Assembly (NCBI RefSeq): GCF_918698085.1
Contig: NZ_CAKKLP010000001.1
Span: forward strand, 62,001 to 126,000
DNA from: Chryseobacterium sp. Bi04
GTDB lineage: Bacteria; Bacteroidota; Bacteroidia; Flavobacteriales; Weeksellaceae
Length of the DNA: 64,000 nucleotides
Direction of reading: 5' to 3'
Both the position numbers and the translations under genes were made by a program. The notes beneath the pieces were generated by a model that was not told the DNA's origin, searched no databases, and saw nothing but the letters and a program-made list of their open reading frames with translations. Below are positions 33,657-43,575 of the stretch, in pieces. Within the stretch, counting starts at the first letter, position 1. The number at the start of each line of letters is the position of its first letter.

Positions 33657-34427
33657 CTAGTAGGTTTTATTATTTGCGTCAATATAATAATATTCTTTGC
33701 CGTCCTTGGTTACTTCAAACATTTTGCCCAGTTTCCAGCTGAAATTTCTTTTTATATTGGAATATTCGAAAGGAACAATCACTTTATTATTCACATCTAT
33801 TACCCCAAATTTATCATTCTGGGAAGCCACGATCATGGGATCTGCCACATCATCACCTTCCATGATGTACAGGTATTGATATTGAGGGTAAATCTGATAA
33901 TCTCTATAGTCCGCGGCATTGACGAATTTTGATTTTTCAATGATCCCGTAAAATCCATTCAGAACGTAAGCCTGAAATAACTGCTGTTTGTAGTCTCCAA
34001 ACTTACATTTTCCAAGATCTGAGTCTTTGAACTGATATACTTTTTTTCCTTTGGCATCAATTCGGTAAGAAATCATATCTTTCTCTACTGTTGCATAGTT
34101 TTTCGTCCCAAATTTTCTGATTTTTTCATTCGGAGAATTTAAAAGATTACAATCTTCATAAAAAAACACAGCAATATGATATTCCGGCTGGATAATAAAT
34201 TTCCCGTTTTGGTTGACATATCCAAATTTATCTTCTTTCTTTTTAGGAATAAGAAGAGGAAGATCCTTATTAATAACTACCAGATCAGGATTAGGCTTTG
34301 TCACTGTACTTCCTTTCTTCACCGTGGTTTTTGCAACATTTTTAACAGCCAATTTCTTCACAGATTTGGTCTGTGAGAAAATGGAAATCGAAATAAAAAT
34401 GCACAAAACATTCAGGATATTTTTCAT
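33657..34427 (-). CDS. WG-repeat-containing secreted protein
   Basis: 256 residues from the ATG at 34427; a second ATG three codons upstream is possible. Signal peptide MKNILNVLCIFISISIFSQ. A Lys/Val/Thr-rich linker (residues 20-55) is followed by WG-type repeats: KFGYVNQNGKFIIQPEYH, KFGVIDVNNKVIVPFEYS and the degenerate FYGIIEKSKFVNAADYRDY. The repeats usually form small beta modules in bacterial surface proteins; function unknown. A -7 box TAATTTTG (34451-34444) lies 17 bases before the ATG, so the leader is very short. Confidence 0.85.
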   Translation of the reverse strand: MKNILNVLCIFISISIFSQTKSVKKLAVKNVAKTTVKKGSTVTKPNPDLVVINKDLPLLIPKKKEDKFGYVNQNGKFIIQPEYHIAVFFYEDCNLLNSPNEKIRKFGTKNYATVEKDMISYRIDAKGKKVYQFKDSDLGKCKFGDYKQQLFQAYVLNGFYGIIEKSKFVNAADYRDYQIYPQYQYLYIMEGDDVADPMIVASQNDKFGVIDVNNKVIVPFEYSNIKRNFSWKLGKMFEVTKDGKEYYYIDANNKTY

Positions 34428-34443
34428 ACTCGTCATTTGTCTG

Positions 34444-34451
34444 CAAAATTA
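34444..34451 (-). promoter_or_regulatory. Probable -7 box of the WG-repeat gene
   Basis: TAATTTTG on the minus strand, 17 bases upstream of the chosen start. Transcription start would be about 10 bases before the ATG. Confidence 0.5.
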
Positions 34452-34530
34452 CGGCCAAATATAGAATTTATCAAATTCATATTTATAAAGAATCTAAATA
34501 AATTCATTCCCATAAAATAGTAAAAATTCG

Positions 34531-34538
34531 TAATTTTG
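34531..34538 (+). promoter_or_regulatory. Probable acnB promoter -7 box
   Basis: TAATTTTG, giving a leader of about 185 bases before the acnB ATG at 34730. No known riboswitch is recognised in the leader. Confidence 0.45.
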
Positions 34539-34729
34539 GGAACATTTTGAATTGTTTGATAATTTTAAAACTTTAAAAAAACTCGTAGATTATACTTGCT
34601 TTTCTCCGGACTATATCGCATATCCAAAATGCGGAAACTCAAAATGTTATTTATACAGACCGGTCAAAAGGAGTGACAGTATTAACAGCTGTTTCATATA
34701 TCTACCTTTAAAAGAGAAAGACTTCTATT

Positions 34730-37510
34730 ATGAATATTTATAAGGATTACATCAAAGAGATTGAAGAAAGAAAAAACCAGGGGCTTCATCCAAAGCCAAT
34801 TGATGGTGCTGAATTACTAAGCGAAATCATTGCACAAATTAAAGATTCAGGTAATGCAGATCGAACAGATTCTCTTAAATTTTTCATTTACAACACTTTG
34901 CCGGGAACAACAAGTGCAGCGGGTGTTAAAGCTAAATTTTTAAAGGAGATCATTCTGGGTGAATCCGTAGTAGAAGAAATATCACCGGCTTATGCCTTTG
35001 AATTGTTATCTCACATGAAAGGAGGTCCTTCTATTGAAGTACTGTTAGATCTCGCTTTAGGTAATGATGCAGTTATTGCAAAAGAAGCGGCAAAAGTGCT
35101 TAAGACGCAAGTCTACCTTTATGAAGCAGATACTAACCGTCTAAAGGAAGCATTCACTAGTGGTAACGAAATCGCAAAAGAAATCCTGGAAAGCTATGCG
35201 CAGGCTGAATTCTTCACTAAACTTCCAGAGGTAGCTGAAGAAATTAAAGTGGTGACCTTCATCGCTGGTGAAGGAGACATTTCAACGGATTTACTATCTC
35301 CGGGAAATCAGGCTCACTCAAGATCAGACCGTGAACTTCATGGTAAGTGTATGATCACGCCTCAGGCTCAGGAAGAGATCAAGGCTTTACAGGCTAAACA
35401 TCCTGACGCAAGCGTTATGCTTATTGCTGAAAAAGGAACAATGGGTGTAGGCTCATCAAGAATGTCCGGAGTAAACAATGTTGCTCTTTGGACAGGTAAA
35501 CAAGCAAGTCCATATGTGCCATTTGTAAATATTGCTCCTATTGTAGGGGGAACAAACGGTATTTCTCCAATTTTCCTTACCACTGTTGATGTTACAGGTG
35601 GTATTGGTATCGACCTTAAGAACTGGGTGAAAAAGCTGGATGCAGATGGAAATGCGGTTCGTAATGAAAATGGAGAACCTATTCTGGAGCAGGCTTATTC
35701 TGTTGCCACAGGAACAGTTCTTACTATTAATATAAAAGAGAAAAAATTATATAACGGAGACCAGGAGCTTATTGACATTTCTAAGGCATTGACCCCTCAG
35801 AAAATGGAATTCATTAAGGCTGGTGGATCTTACGCTATCGTATTTGGTAAAAAATTACAGACGTTTGCAGCTCTGCTTCTGGGAGTTGAAGCTCCGGTTG
35901 TTTTTGCTCCATCAAAAGAAATTTCTCATGAAGGGCAAGGTCTTACAGCTGTAGAAAAAATCTTCAACAGAAATGCTGTGGGAACAACACCTGGAAAAGT
36001 GTTGCACGCAGGTTCAGACGTTCGTGTAGAAGTTAATATCGTTGGGTCTCAGGACACAACAGGTCTTATGACTTCTCAGGAGCTTGAATCTATGGCGGCT
36101 ACAGTAATTTCTCCAATTGTTGACGGTGCATACCAATCAGGATGTCACACAGCTTCAGTATGGGATAAAAAAGCACAGGCAAATATCCCGAAACTAATGA
36201 AATTCATGAACGAATTCGGATTGATCACAGCTCGTGACCCTAAAGGGGAATATCATGCTATGACTGACGTAATTCACAAAGTTCTTAATGATATTACGGT
36301 AGATGAATGGGCCATCATTATTGGTGGAGACTCCCACACAAGAATGTCTAAAGGGGTGGCTTTTGGAGCTGATTCAGGAACAGTAGCCCTTGCACTGGCT
36401 ACCGGAGAAGCATCTATGCCAATTCCAGAGTCTGTGAAAGTAACTTTCAAAGGAAATATGAAAGAACACATGGATTTCCGTGATGTTGTTCATGCAACAC
36501 AGGCTCAAATGCTAAAACAATTCGGAGGTGAAAATGTATTCCAGGGTAGAATCATTGAGGTTCATATCGGAACACTTCCTGCTGACCAGGCATTTACATT
36601 TACAGACTGGACTGCAGAGATGAAGGCAAAAGCTTCGATCAACATTTCTGAAGACAATACTTTAATTGAATCATTGGAAATTGCAAAAGGCAGAATCCAG
36701 ATCATGATTGATAAAGGTATGGATAATCACAATAAGGTTCTTCAGGGATTAATTAATAAAGCTGATAAAAGAATTGCAGAGATCAGATCTGGCGAAAAAC
36801 CAGCTTTAACCCCTGATGCTAATGCTAAATATTATGCTGAAGTGGTGGTTGATCTTGATATCATCGTTGAACCAATGATAGCTGACCCGGATGTGAACAA
36901 TGATGATGTTTCTAAAAGATATACTCACGATACCATCAGGGACCTTTCTTATTATGGAGGAGAGAAAAAAGTAGATCTTGGTTTCGTAGGATCATGTATG
37001 GTTCACAAGGGAGATTTGAAAATTGTTTCTCAAATGCTTAGAAATATTGAAAAGCAACAAGGTAAAGTAGAATTTAATGCTCCTCTTGTAGTGGCAGCAC
37101 CCACCTATAACATCATTGATGAATTAAAAGCAGAAGGAGACTGGGAACTGTTAGAAAAATATTCAGCCTTTGAATTTGATGATAAGGCTCCTAAAGGCGA
37201 GGCCCGTACAGAATATAAAAATGTAATGTACCTTGAGCGTCCCGGATGTAACCTTTGTATGGGTAACCAGGAAAAGGCGGCTAAAGGAGATACCGTGTTG
37301 GCAACGTCAACCCGTCTTTTCCAGGGAAGAGTGGTTGAAGATTCTGAACGTAAAAAAGGAGAATCTTTATTAGCTTCTACACCGGTAGTTGTTCTTTCAG
37401 CTATTATCGGACGTATTCCTAATATCGATGAATATAAAACTGCAGTTGAAGGTATTGACCTTACTAAGTTTGCTCCACCTATTAAGGAATTGGTTCAGGT
37501 GGGTCATTAA
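34730..37510 (+). CDS. acnB: Aconitate hydratase B (bifunctional aconitase/2-methylisocitrate dehydratase)
   Basis: 926 residues, slightly longer than E. coli AcnB (865). It interconverts citrate and isocitrate in the TCA cycle using a 4Fe-4S cluster. The N-terminal HEAT-like domain (residues 1-160) is characteristic of AcnB. It continues with GTMGVGSSRMSGVNN, IIGGDSHTRMSKGVAFGADSG, GFVGSCMVHKGDL and ERPGCNLCMGNQEKA, which carries the cluster Cys pair. It ends in a terminator 34 bases after the stop and is followed by a second, different aconitase. Confidence 0.96.
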   Translation: MNIYKDYIKEIEERKNQGLHPKPIDGAELLSEIIAQIKDSGNADRTDSLKFFIYNTLPGTTSAAGVKAKFLKEIILGESVVEEISPAYAFELLSHMKGGPSIEVLLDLALGNDAVIAKEAAKVLKTQVYLYEADTNRLKEAFTSGNEIAKEILESYAQAEFFTKLPEVAEEIKVVTFIAGEGDISTDLLSPGNQAHSRSDRELHGKCMITPQAQEEIKALQAKHPDASVMLIAEKGTMGVGSSRMSGVNNVALWTGKQASPYVPFVNIAPIVGGTNGISPIFLTTVDVTGGIGIDLKNWVKKLDADGNAVRNENGEPILEQAYSVATGTVLTINIKEKKLYNGDQELIDISKALTPQKMEFIKAGGSYAIVFGKKLQTFAALLLGVEAPVVFAPSKEISHEGQGLTAVEKIFNRNAVGTTPGKVLHAGSDVRVEVNIVGSQDTTGLMTSQELESMAATVISPIVDGAYQSGCHTASVWDKKAQANIPKLMKFMNEFGLITARDPKGEYHAMTDVIHKVLNDITVDEWAIIIGGDSHTRMSKGVAFGADSGTVALALATGEASMPIPESVKVTFKGNMKEHMDFRDVVHATQAQMLKQFGGENVFQGRIIEVHIGTLPADQAFTFTDWTAEMKAKASINISEDNTLIESLEIAKGRIQIMIDKGMDNHNKVLQGLINKADKRIAEIRSGEKPALTPDANAKYYAEVVVDLDIIVEPMIADPDVNNDDVSKRYTHDTIRDLSYYGGEKKVDLGFVGSCMVHKGDLKIVSQMLRNIEKQQGKVEFNAPLVVAAPTYNIIDELKAEGDWELLEKYSAFEFDDKAPKGEARTEYKNVMYLERPGCNLCMGNQEKAAKGDTVLATSTRLFQGRVVEDSERKKGESLLASTPVVVLSAIIGRIPNIDEYKTAVEGIDLTKFAPPIKELVQVGH

Positions 37511-37543
37511 CAGGCTTGACAACAGTTTTAAAAAGTATAGAAT

Positions 37544-37588
37544 TGAGAGATTTTAGTCCTGCCAGGATTAAAATCTCTCATTTTTTTG
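37544..37588 (+). terminator. Terminator after acnB
   Basis: TGAGAGATTTTAGTCCT-gcc-AGGATTAAAATCTCTCA, a 17-base stem with one mismatch, followed by seven T. Confidence 0.92.
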
Positions 37589-37814
37589 TTTAGAATACTT
37601 CTATTTTAAGAGTAATACAATTTTTTTTCAAGAAAACCGATAAAATAAATTCTATTTTTTCTTAAATTGAAAGTTATAAAATCTCTTGATTTAGCATCAG
37701 AAATGTCCTCATTTATAAATTATAGGAACATTTTTTGATGTATTTGCAAGCAGTTTTCTCTCAAAATCAGAGGAAGAAGCATTAACGGAAAAAGAACAAA
37801 AACTAAATTTAGAT
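37589..37814. other. Leader/promoter region of the second aconitase gene
   Basis: About 226 AT-rich bases. TGTATTTG at 37739-37746 is one base off the TAnnTTTG consensus and would give a leader near 60-70 bases. No ORF or structured RNA recognised. Confidence 0.4.
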
Positions 37815-40082
37815 ATGACTTTTGATATTGATATGATCAAAAAAGTGTACGAGCGTTACCCTGAAAGAATTGCAGCAGCAAGACAGATCGTGGGAAAACC
37901 TCTTACCCTTTCAGAAAAAATCCTTTACACCCACCTTTGGGAAGGAAATGCTACACAGGCACATGAAAGAGGAAACTCTTATGTAGACTTTGCACCAGAT
38001 AGAGTAGCCATGCAGGATGCAACTGCACAGATGGCACTTTTGCAATTCATGCAGGCAGGAAAAGCGAAAGTAGCTGTCCCGTCAACTGCTCATGCAGATC
38101 ACCTGATCCAGGCGAAAGTAGGTGCTGATAAAGATTTGCAGGAAGGTATCAACAAAAACTCCGAGGTATTCAACTTTCTAAGTTCTGTATGTGATAAATA
38201 CGGAATAGGTTTCTGGAAGCCCGGCGCAGGTATTATTCACCAGGTAGTATTAGAAAACTATGCATTCCCTGGAGGGATGATGATCGGTACAGACTCTCAT
38301 ACAGTAAATGCAGGAGGTCTGGGAATGGTTGCTATCGGTGTAGGTGGTGCTGATGCAGTAGATGTAATGGCGGGAATGGCATGGGAACTTAAAATGCCCA
38401 AGCTTATCGGCGTAAAACTGACCGGTAAAATGTCCGGCTGGACTTCTGCAAAAGATGTAATCCTGAAAGTAGCGGGAATCCTTACTGTAAAAGGAGGAAC
38501 AGGATGTATTGTAGAGTACTTCGGTGAAGGTGCAGAATCTCTTTCTGCAACAGGTAAAGGTACTATCTGTAACATGGGTGCTGAAATCGGGGCTACGACT
38601 TCCACTTTCGGGTATGATGATTCCATGAGAAGATATTTAGCTGCAACAGGAAGACAGGATGTTGTAGATGCAGCTGACAAAATTGCTGAACATTTAACAG
38701 GTGATGCTGAAGTATATGCAAACCCGGAACACTATTTTGATCAATTAATCGAAATCAACCTTTCTGAATTAACACCCCATTTAAACGGACCTTTTACTCC
38801 GGATTTGGCAACTCCTGTCGCTGAATTCAGAGCGAAAGCTGAAGCAAACGGATGGCCAATAGAAGTGGAATGGGCTCTTATCGGTTCTTGTACCAACTCT
38901 TCTTACGAAGATTTATCAAGAGCTGCCTCTATTGTTGAAGATGCAGTAGCAAAAGGTGTAAAACCTAAAGCTATTTTAGGGATCAATCCAGGTTCTGAGC
39001 AGGTAAAATTTACCGCTGAAAGAGACGGTTTCTTAGATTCTTTCAGAAAATTTGAAAATGCAAGAATTTTCACGAATGCCTGTGGACCATGTATTGGACA
39101 ATGGGACAGAGAAGGAGCTGATAAAGGTGAGAAAAACTCTATCATCCACTCTTTCAACAGAAACTTTGCAAAGAGAGCTGACGGTAACCCAAATACTCAC
39201 GCTTTTGTAGCTTCTCCGGAAATGGTAGCTGCCGTGGCAATATCCGGTAGATTAGACTTCAACCCAATTTCTGACACACTAACCAATGAAGCTGGTGAGC
39301 AGGTAAAACTTGATGAGCCTAAAGGTTCTGAGCTTCCTGCAAGAGGATTTGCAGTAGATGACAATGGCTATCAGGCTCCATCAGCAGATGGATCTGGTAT
39401 TGTGGTAAATGTAAGCCCTACTTCAGACAGACTTCAGCTATTGGAAGAATTCCCTGCCTGGGACGGTAAAAATATTGAAGGGGCCAAGGTATTGATCAAA
39501 GCTTTCGGAAAATGTACTACCGACCATATTTCTATGGCTGGGCCATGGTTGAAATACAGAGGTCACCTTGACAATATTTCAAATAATATGTTGATTGGAG
39601 CTGTAAATGCTTACAACATGGAAACTAACCACGTGAAAAACGAAATCACCGGTGAATATGGTGAAGTTCCGGCTGTACAAAGAGCTTATAAAGCGGCAGG
39701 TATTCCAACTATTGTTGTAGGGGATCAAAACTATGGTGAAGGTTCTTCAAGAGAACATGCTGCCATGGAGCCCAGACACCTTGGTGTAAAAGCCGTACTG
39801 GTAAAATCATTCGCGAGAATCCACGAGACCAACCTTAAAAAACAAGGTATGCTTGGATTAACTTTTGCTAATGAAGCTGATTATGACAAAATCTTAGAAG
39901 ATGACACGGTTAATTTCTTAGATCTTGATCAGTTTGCTCCAGGAAAACAATTGACATTAGAATTCGTTCATGCTAACGGAACTAAAGACATTATCATGGC
40001 CAACCATACTTATAACGACCAACAAATCGAGTGGTTTAAGGCTGGTTCTGCACTGAACCTGATTAAACAACAGGAAAATTAA
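37815..40082 (+). CDS. Aconitate hydratase, mitochondrial (ACO2) type
   Basis: 755 residues. Catalyses the same citrate to isocitrate step as the preceding gene but is from another aconitase clade: the size and motifs match mitochondrial-type aconitase, without the AcnB N-terminal domain. Seen are [60 protein letters not shown] (cluster cysteines), and the swivelling domain [14 protein letters not shown] with [18 protein letters not shown]. It has its own leader, so it can be regulated separately from acnB. Confidence 0.95.
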   Translation: MTFDIDMIKKVYERYPERIAAARQIVGKPLTLSEKILYTHLWEGNATQAHERGNSYVDFAPDRVAMQDATAQMALLQFMQAGKAKVAVPSTAHADHLIQAKVGADKDLQEGINKNSEVFNFLSSVCDKYGIGFWKPGAGIIHQVVLENYAFPGGMMIGTDSHTVNAGGLGMVAIGVGGADAVDVMAGMAWELKMPKLIGVKLTGKMSGWTSAKDVILKVAGILTVKGGTGCIVEYFGEGAESLSATGKGTICNMGAEIGATTSTFGYDDSMRRYLAATGRQDVVDAADKIAEHLTGDAEVYANPEHYFDQLIEINLSELTPHLNGPFTPDLATPVAEFRAKAEANGWPIEVEWALIGSCTNSSYEDLSRAASIVEDAVAKGVKPKAILGINPGSEQVKFTAERDGFLDSFRKFENARIFTNACGPCIGQWDREGADKGEKNSIIHSFNRNFAKRADGNPNTHAFVASPEMVAAVAISGRLDFNPISDTLTNEAGEQVKLDEPKGSELPARGFAVDDNGYQAPSADGSGIVVNVSPTSDRLQLLEEFPAWDGKNIEGAKVLIKAFGKCTTDHISMAGPWLKYRGHLDNISNNMLIGAVNAYNMETNHVKNEITGEYGEVPAVQRAYKAAGIPTIVVGDQNYGEGSSREHAAMEPRHLGVKAVLVKSFARIHETNLKKQGMLGLTFANEADYDKILEDDTVNFLDLDQFAPGKQLTLEFVHANGTKDIIMANHTYNDQQIEWFKAGSALNLIKQQEN

Positions 40083-40103
40083 GATTACTTGTTAGATTAC
40101 TAT

Positions 40104-40134
40104 AAAAGACGGCTTCTGTTGAAGCCGTCTTTTT
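40104..40134 (+). terminator. Terminator after the second aconitase gene
   Basis: AAAAGACGGCTTC-tgtt-GAAGCCGTCTTTTT, a perfect stem usable on both strands. It abuts the end of the decayed response-regulator gene. Confidence 0.93.
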
Positions 40135-40663
40135 ATTTCAGTTTTTCCATAAGGTTTACTCTGTAATTATCTCCTATTGGAATTTCCTGCTTGGAAAGCA
40201 TCACCTTTTTTAATGCTCTCAATATAAAGAATATCATTAAAGAGCAAACGATGCTGCTGTCCGGAAGACTTGACAAAGAAATGGGAATCTTTTTTCTCAT
40301 TAACGGAGAAACGCTCTCTGGCTTTTAGAGCACTTTTTTGAAACCGGTCAAAAGAAACAGTCTTCAGCAGATAATCAATGATGTTATGCTCGTATCCTTC
40401 CAGTGCATATTCCGAATAAGCAGTCGTTAAAATATATTTTTGCCTGACTCCCACAATTTTCATGAATTAATCCCTGTAAGCTCCGGCATCTGAATATCTA
40501 AAAAAATAAGGTCTGAATCATTATCTTTACTATATTCCAAAGCCAGTATAGGATTCTCGGTAGAAAATACCAGTTCAAAAAAAGGGATCTTCCGGATATA
40601 GTTTTCAAGGAGAAATATGGCCAGGGGCTCATCATCTACAACGACGCATTTAATTGTATTCAT
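40133..40663 (-). pseudogene. Decayed LytTR-type response regulator
   Basis: The receiver domain opens normally at 40663 (MNTIKCVVVDDEP, LIFLDIQMPELTGI). It breaks at about 40462: after GI the frame runs into NS-stop, while KIVGVRQKYILTTAYSEYALEG continues one frame over, so one base was lost. The conserved KPV of the receiver is KTV here. The LytTR domain begins (FFVKSSGQQHRLLFNDILYIESI) but then about 50-60 residues are missing and the normal end (LSKQEIPIGDNYRVNLMEKLK) reappears in another frame up to a stop at 40133. It therefore carries a frameshift and an internal deletion. Confidence 0.85.
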
Positions 40664-40865
40664 CTCGTAAGTCAATCTTTAAATCTACTATAAATTCTGT
40701 TTCTGAGTCTTTTATATTCAGTTCATATTTCTGAGGATAAAGAATTTCCAGTCTCTTTTTCACATTCTCAATACCTATTCCGGACGCTGTATCTTTCATC
40801 CTCTGATTTTTAAAATTGTGAAGAGAAAAATGGAGGGTCCGATTTTTATCGGAAACTTTCAGAAC
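40650..40865 (-). pseudogene. 5'-truncated LytS-type sensor histidine kinase
   Basis: Only the C-terminal ATPase part remains: LKVSDKNRTLHFSLHNFKNQRM then SGIGIENVKKRLEILYPQKYELNIKDSETEFIVDLKI, ending at a stop at 40650 that overlaps the regulator start by 14 bases. GIGIENVKKRLE is the hallmark of the LytS/YehU kinases. Everything upstream (sensor, histidine box) is missing. Homology ends near 40865, where the remnant of an outer-membrane protein begins on the other strand. Confidence 0.8.
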
Positions 40866-41032
40866 AATCCGGATATAAAGCAACTATGTATTTCTACGAT
40901 AATACACAGTCTTTCAATAATTATTGGGACGCCAGAAGAATGGTGTTAAGCATCACCTATAATTTTGGAAACCAGAAGCTGAAAAGTGATGAAAGAAAAA
41001 TTAATTTTGATGAAAAAAACCGTGCACAATAA
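40866..41032 (+). pseudogene. Remnant: C-terminal strands of an outer-membrane beta-barrel protein
   Basis: The plus-strand frame ending TAA at 41030-41032 encodes SGYKATMYFYDNTQSFNNY, WDARRMVLSITYNFGNQKLK and SDERKINFDEKNRAQ. The last barrel strand followed by a short polar tail is typical of the TonB-dependent/OMP_b-brl proteins that lie next to LytS/LytTR pairs. The rest of the gene is absent. There is no start codon with a leader, so it is not expected to be expressed. Confidence 0.7.
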
Positions 41033-41163
41033 TGAAATTTGCCTGATATTAGGGCTTTTGGAAGGATATATAAAAAATATTTGATATAAAAAATTAATTT
41101 TCACCATTTTATCGTAACAAATTCTCTTTTTGAGCGTCTAACGGAATAGTAGTAAAAAACATT

Positions 41164-43380
41164 ATGAAAAAAACGGTATTCGCTTTATCACTTGTAAGCT
41201 CAGTTATTATTTTTTCTCAGGAAAAAAATAATAACCAGCCTAAAGAAAAACAAATCGACGGTGTAGTGATCACCAAAACTAAAAAAGCCGTTGAACAAAA
41301 AGCTGACCGTACTGTTTTTGATTTCTCTGAACAGCCTCAGCTCAACAACGGGAATGTTTTGGAAGGGATTAAAAAGCTTCCGGGGCTTGTAGCCACAGAC
41401 ATCGCAGGAATGATGTATCAGGGAAAAATGCTTGATGTTTATCTTAACGGAAGGCCTTTAAATATTACTTCTAATGAATTAAACTCATTTCTTGAGGGCA
41501 TGCCCGCCAATTCTGTAGAGAAAATTGAAGTGATTACCCAACCCGGCGCAGAATTTCCGGCAACCTCCGGAGGAGCCATCATGAATATTGTTACGAATAA
41601 AAATGCCAATAAGTATTTAACGGCTACTTATTCCGGGAATTATACGTTCACAAACTATGATAAGTACAGAAACAGAGTAACCAACTCTCTTAACCTCAAC
41701 GCCAGAAATAAACTCTTCGGATGGCAGCTTAATATTGGGCAAAACTATCGTGAAAGTATGCTCAATACTCAACAAGATAACCTTCTGTCTGGAAATACAG
41801 ACCGATATGCCCGCGGGTATTTCGCAAAATCAGGAGTAACCTTTGAGCTTGGCCAAGACAGATTATTGCTTAACTACGACATTTACCACAATAATAATGA
41901 TAACTATACTCTAAGTAATGGTCTTGCCGATCTCCTTGTCAGTCAGGATCCTGATGTTTATAAAGAAGCCCGGTTCGAGGCTTTTGATGCAGCACGTACC
42001 AACAGCCTGAGGCAGGAAGCTGTAGTAACCTATCAAAAGCGTTTCGCAGATAAGTCTCAAAAACTGGATTTTCAGTTTGGCTATACAAAGTCTGATACCA
42101 GGTTTTCTCAGGATAATTTCTTTCGGGAAGGTTTTTATACAGAAAATGGTACAACTTTTACCCATGCAGGAGGTAATGATATTCTCAATAACAAATCGGA
42201 TATGAGAATAGCCAATTTCAAGGTAGATTATGCACAGCCTATTAAACTTCTTGATGGTGGAAAAATAAGCGCAGGAGGATTGTATGAAAGACAGGATTAT
42301 GATACTAAAAGTTTTGGATTGACCAATTTAGAGTATCAAAGACAAACGGCATCTACCTATTTGGAATTTCAGGCAAAACTTAAGAAGTTTGACTTTACAT
42401 TAGGTGCGCGTGCTGAAAACTATGATATTTCCGGAGTAACAAGGTACATTAACAAAGATAAAAAGCTGGTTCAGGATGATTTAATTCCTTTTAATAAGTT
42501 TAAGCTTTTCCCGAATGCCAGCATTCAGTACAGCATGATGAATCAGGTGTATGTTGCGGCAAATTATAACAGGAAAATCAGTTTACCGAGTATTTCTGCT
42601 CTTAACCCAAACAACACTACGTTTGCAGGTCCCAATACTCAAATAACCGGTAATCCGAATCTTCAGCCTACCATTTTTGATAATTATGAGCTTAAGGTTT
42701 CTGCATTTGATTATGCATTTATCGGATACAGCGTAAGTTCAGCAAGCAACCAGGTAGCACAGATCATCAGAAAAGACGGTAAAAATCTGTACAATGAGCA
42801 GATCAATATTTCTACTATGAAAATCCACAATTTCAACGTGGGTCTCCCTATTCCGTTTATGATATTCAGCAAACCGATGAGTGAAATCATGAAGTTTAAT
42901 TTTAATCCTGATAAAATCAACTTCATGTATCTGTATGCAGGATATCAGAAACATGACATTGATAACCTCAACAATAAAGGGTTCTGGATTTTTAATGTGA
43001 TGACTCAAATTATCCTTCCTAAGGAAATCAATATGAATGTTAATTACAGCTATTTAACACCCAAAGGAGGATATTTCTATTTTACAGCAGATAAGCCGTT
43101 TAATAACTCCCTTAATATCACGCTTACTAAAAAGTTTTTGGACAAGCGCCTTACAGTTTCCATATTTGCTAATGATATTTTCAACAGCCAGGTGATGCAG
43201 GCTTATTCCAGCCCACCTGAAGGAGAAAGGGTTATGATACGGTCTAAATATGATTCAAGAAACTTCGGTTTTTCAATTAATTATAAAATTCCTACCAGAA
43301 ACAAACTGGCAAAAGAAGATCCCAATATCTTAAACCAAACTAAAAAAGAAGATACCGGCGTCATGCAGCAAGGACAATAA
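41164..43380 (+). CDS. Outer-membrane beta-barrel protein (TonB-dependent-receptor-like, OMP_b-brl family)
   Basis: 738 residues with a signal peptide ending near IIFSQ. A plug-like domain follows: IDGVVITKTKKAVEQKADRTVFDF, NGNVLEGIKKLPGLV, LNGRPLNITSNELNSFLEGMPANSVEKIEVITQPGAEFPATSGGAIMNIVTNK. A barrel of about 550 residues follows. There is no N-terminal carboxypeptidase-regulatory domain, which many relatives have. The C-terminal end (MQQGQ) is not aromatic. Ligand unknown. It starts 131 bases after the remnant of a similar barrel gene, so the two may once have been tandem paralogues. Confidence 0.88.
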   Translation: MKKTVFALSLVSSVIIFSQEKNNNQPKEKQIDGVVITKTKKAVEQKADRTVFDFSEQPQLNNGNVLEGIKKLPGLVATDIAGMMYQGKMLDVYLNGRPLNITSNELNSFLEGMPANSVEKIEVITQPGAEFPATSGGAIMNIVTNKNANKYLTATYSGNYTFTNYDKYRNRVTNSLNLNARNKLFGWQLNIGQNYRESMLNTQQDNLLSGNTDRYARGYFAKSGVTFELGQDRLLLNYDIYHNNNDNYTLSNGLADLLVSQDPDVYKEARFEAFDAARTNSLRQEAVVTYQKRFADKSQKLDFQFGYTKSDTRFSQDNFFREGFYTENGTTFTHAGGNDILNNKSDMRIANFKVDYAQPIKLLDGGKISAGGLYERQDYDTKSFGLTNLEYQRQTASTYLEFQAKLKKFDFTLGARAENYDISGVTRYINKDKKLVQDDLIPFNKFKLFPNASIQYSMMNQVYVAANYNRKISLPSISALNPNNTTFAGPNTQITGNPNLQPTIFDNYELKVSAFDYAFIGYSVSSASNQVAQIIRKDGKNLYNEQINISTMKIHNFNVGLPIPFMIFSKPMSEIMKFNFNPDKINFMYLYAGYQKHDIDNLNNKGFWIFNVMTQIILPKEINMNVNYSYLTPKGGYFYFTADKPFNNSLNITLTKKFLDKRLTVSIFANDIFNSQVMQAYSSPPEGERVMIRSKYDSRNFGFSINYKIPTRNKLAKEDPNILNQTKKEDTGVMQQGQ

Positions 43381-43399
43381 ATAAATTTGTTAAAAAATT

Positions 43400-43433
43400 A
43401 AGAGACCGTGAAATAATCACAGTCTCTTTTTTA
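43400..43433 (+). terminator. Terminator after the outer-membrane barrel gene
   Basis: AGAGACCGTG / CACAGTCTCT hairpin with one mismatch, followed by TTTTTT. Confidence 0.88.
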
Positions 43434-43489
43434 TCTCTCGTCCGCTTTTTACCTGATACAACAGATCTCTGCGTGATTGATGGGAACAT

Positions 43490-43560
43490 AAGTTTCGGCT
43501 AAAGCCAATGGAAATGATATGTTATTGATAAATGGGCTAAAGCCCACTCCTATTGAATTA
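43490..43560 (+). repeat. Dispersed 71-nt element, good copy
   Basis: Opens AAGTTTCGGCTAAAGCCA, contains the palindrome GGGCT-AA-AGCCC near 43534, and ends CTCCTATTGAATT. Both ends match the copy at 10791-10860. It lies between convergent genes (outer-membrane barrel and thiF-like). Confidence 0.8.
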
Positions 43561-43575
43561 AAACAATCTGGACAC

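Noticed and set aside
34552-34743. 63-residue plus-strand ORF overlapping the start of acnB
   Set aside because: It starts with TTG, has a Cys/Tyr-rich composition without a domain, and overlaps the acnB start. It is more likely untranslated leader.
40167-40463. Separate small gene starting MKIVGVRQK
   Set aside because: It is the second half of the response regulator after a frameshift; its Met is an internal residue, so I merged it into the pseudogene.
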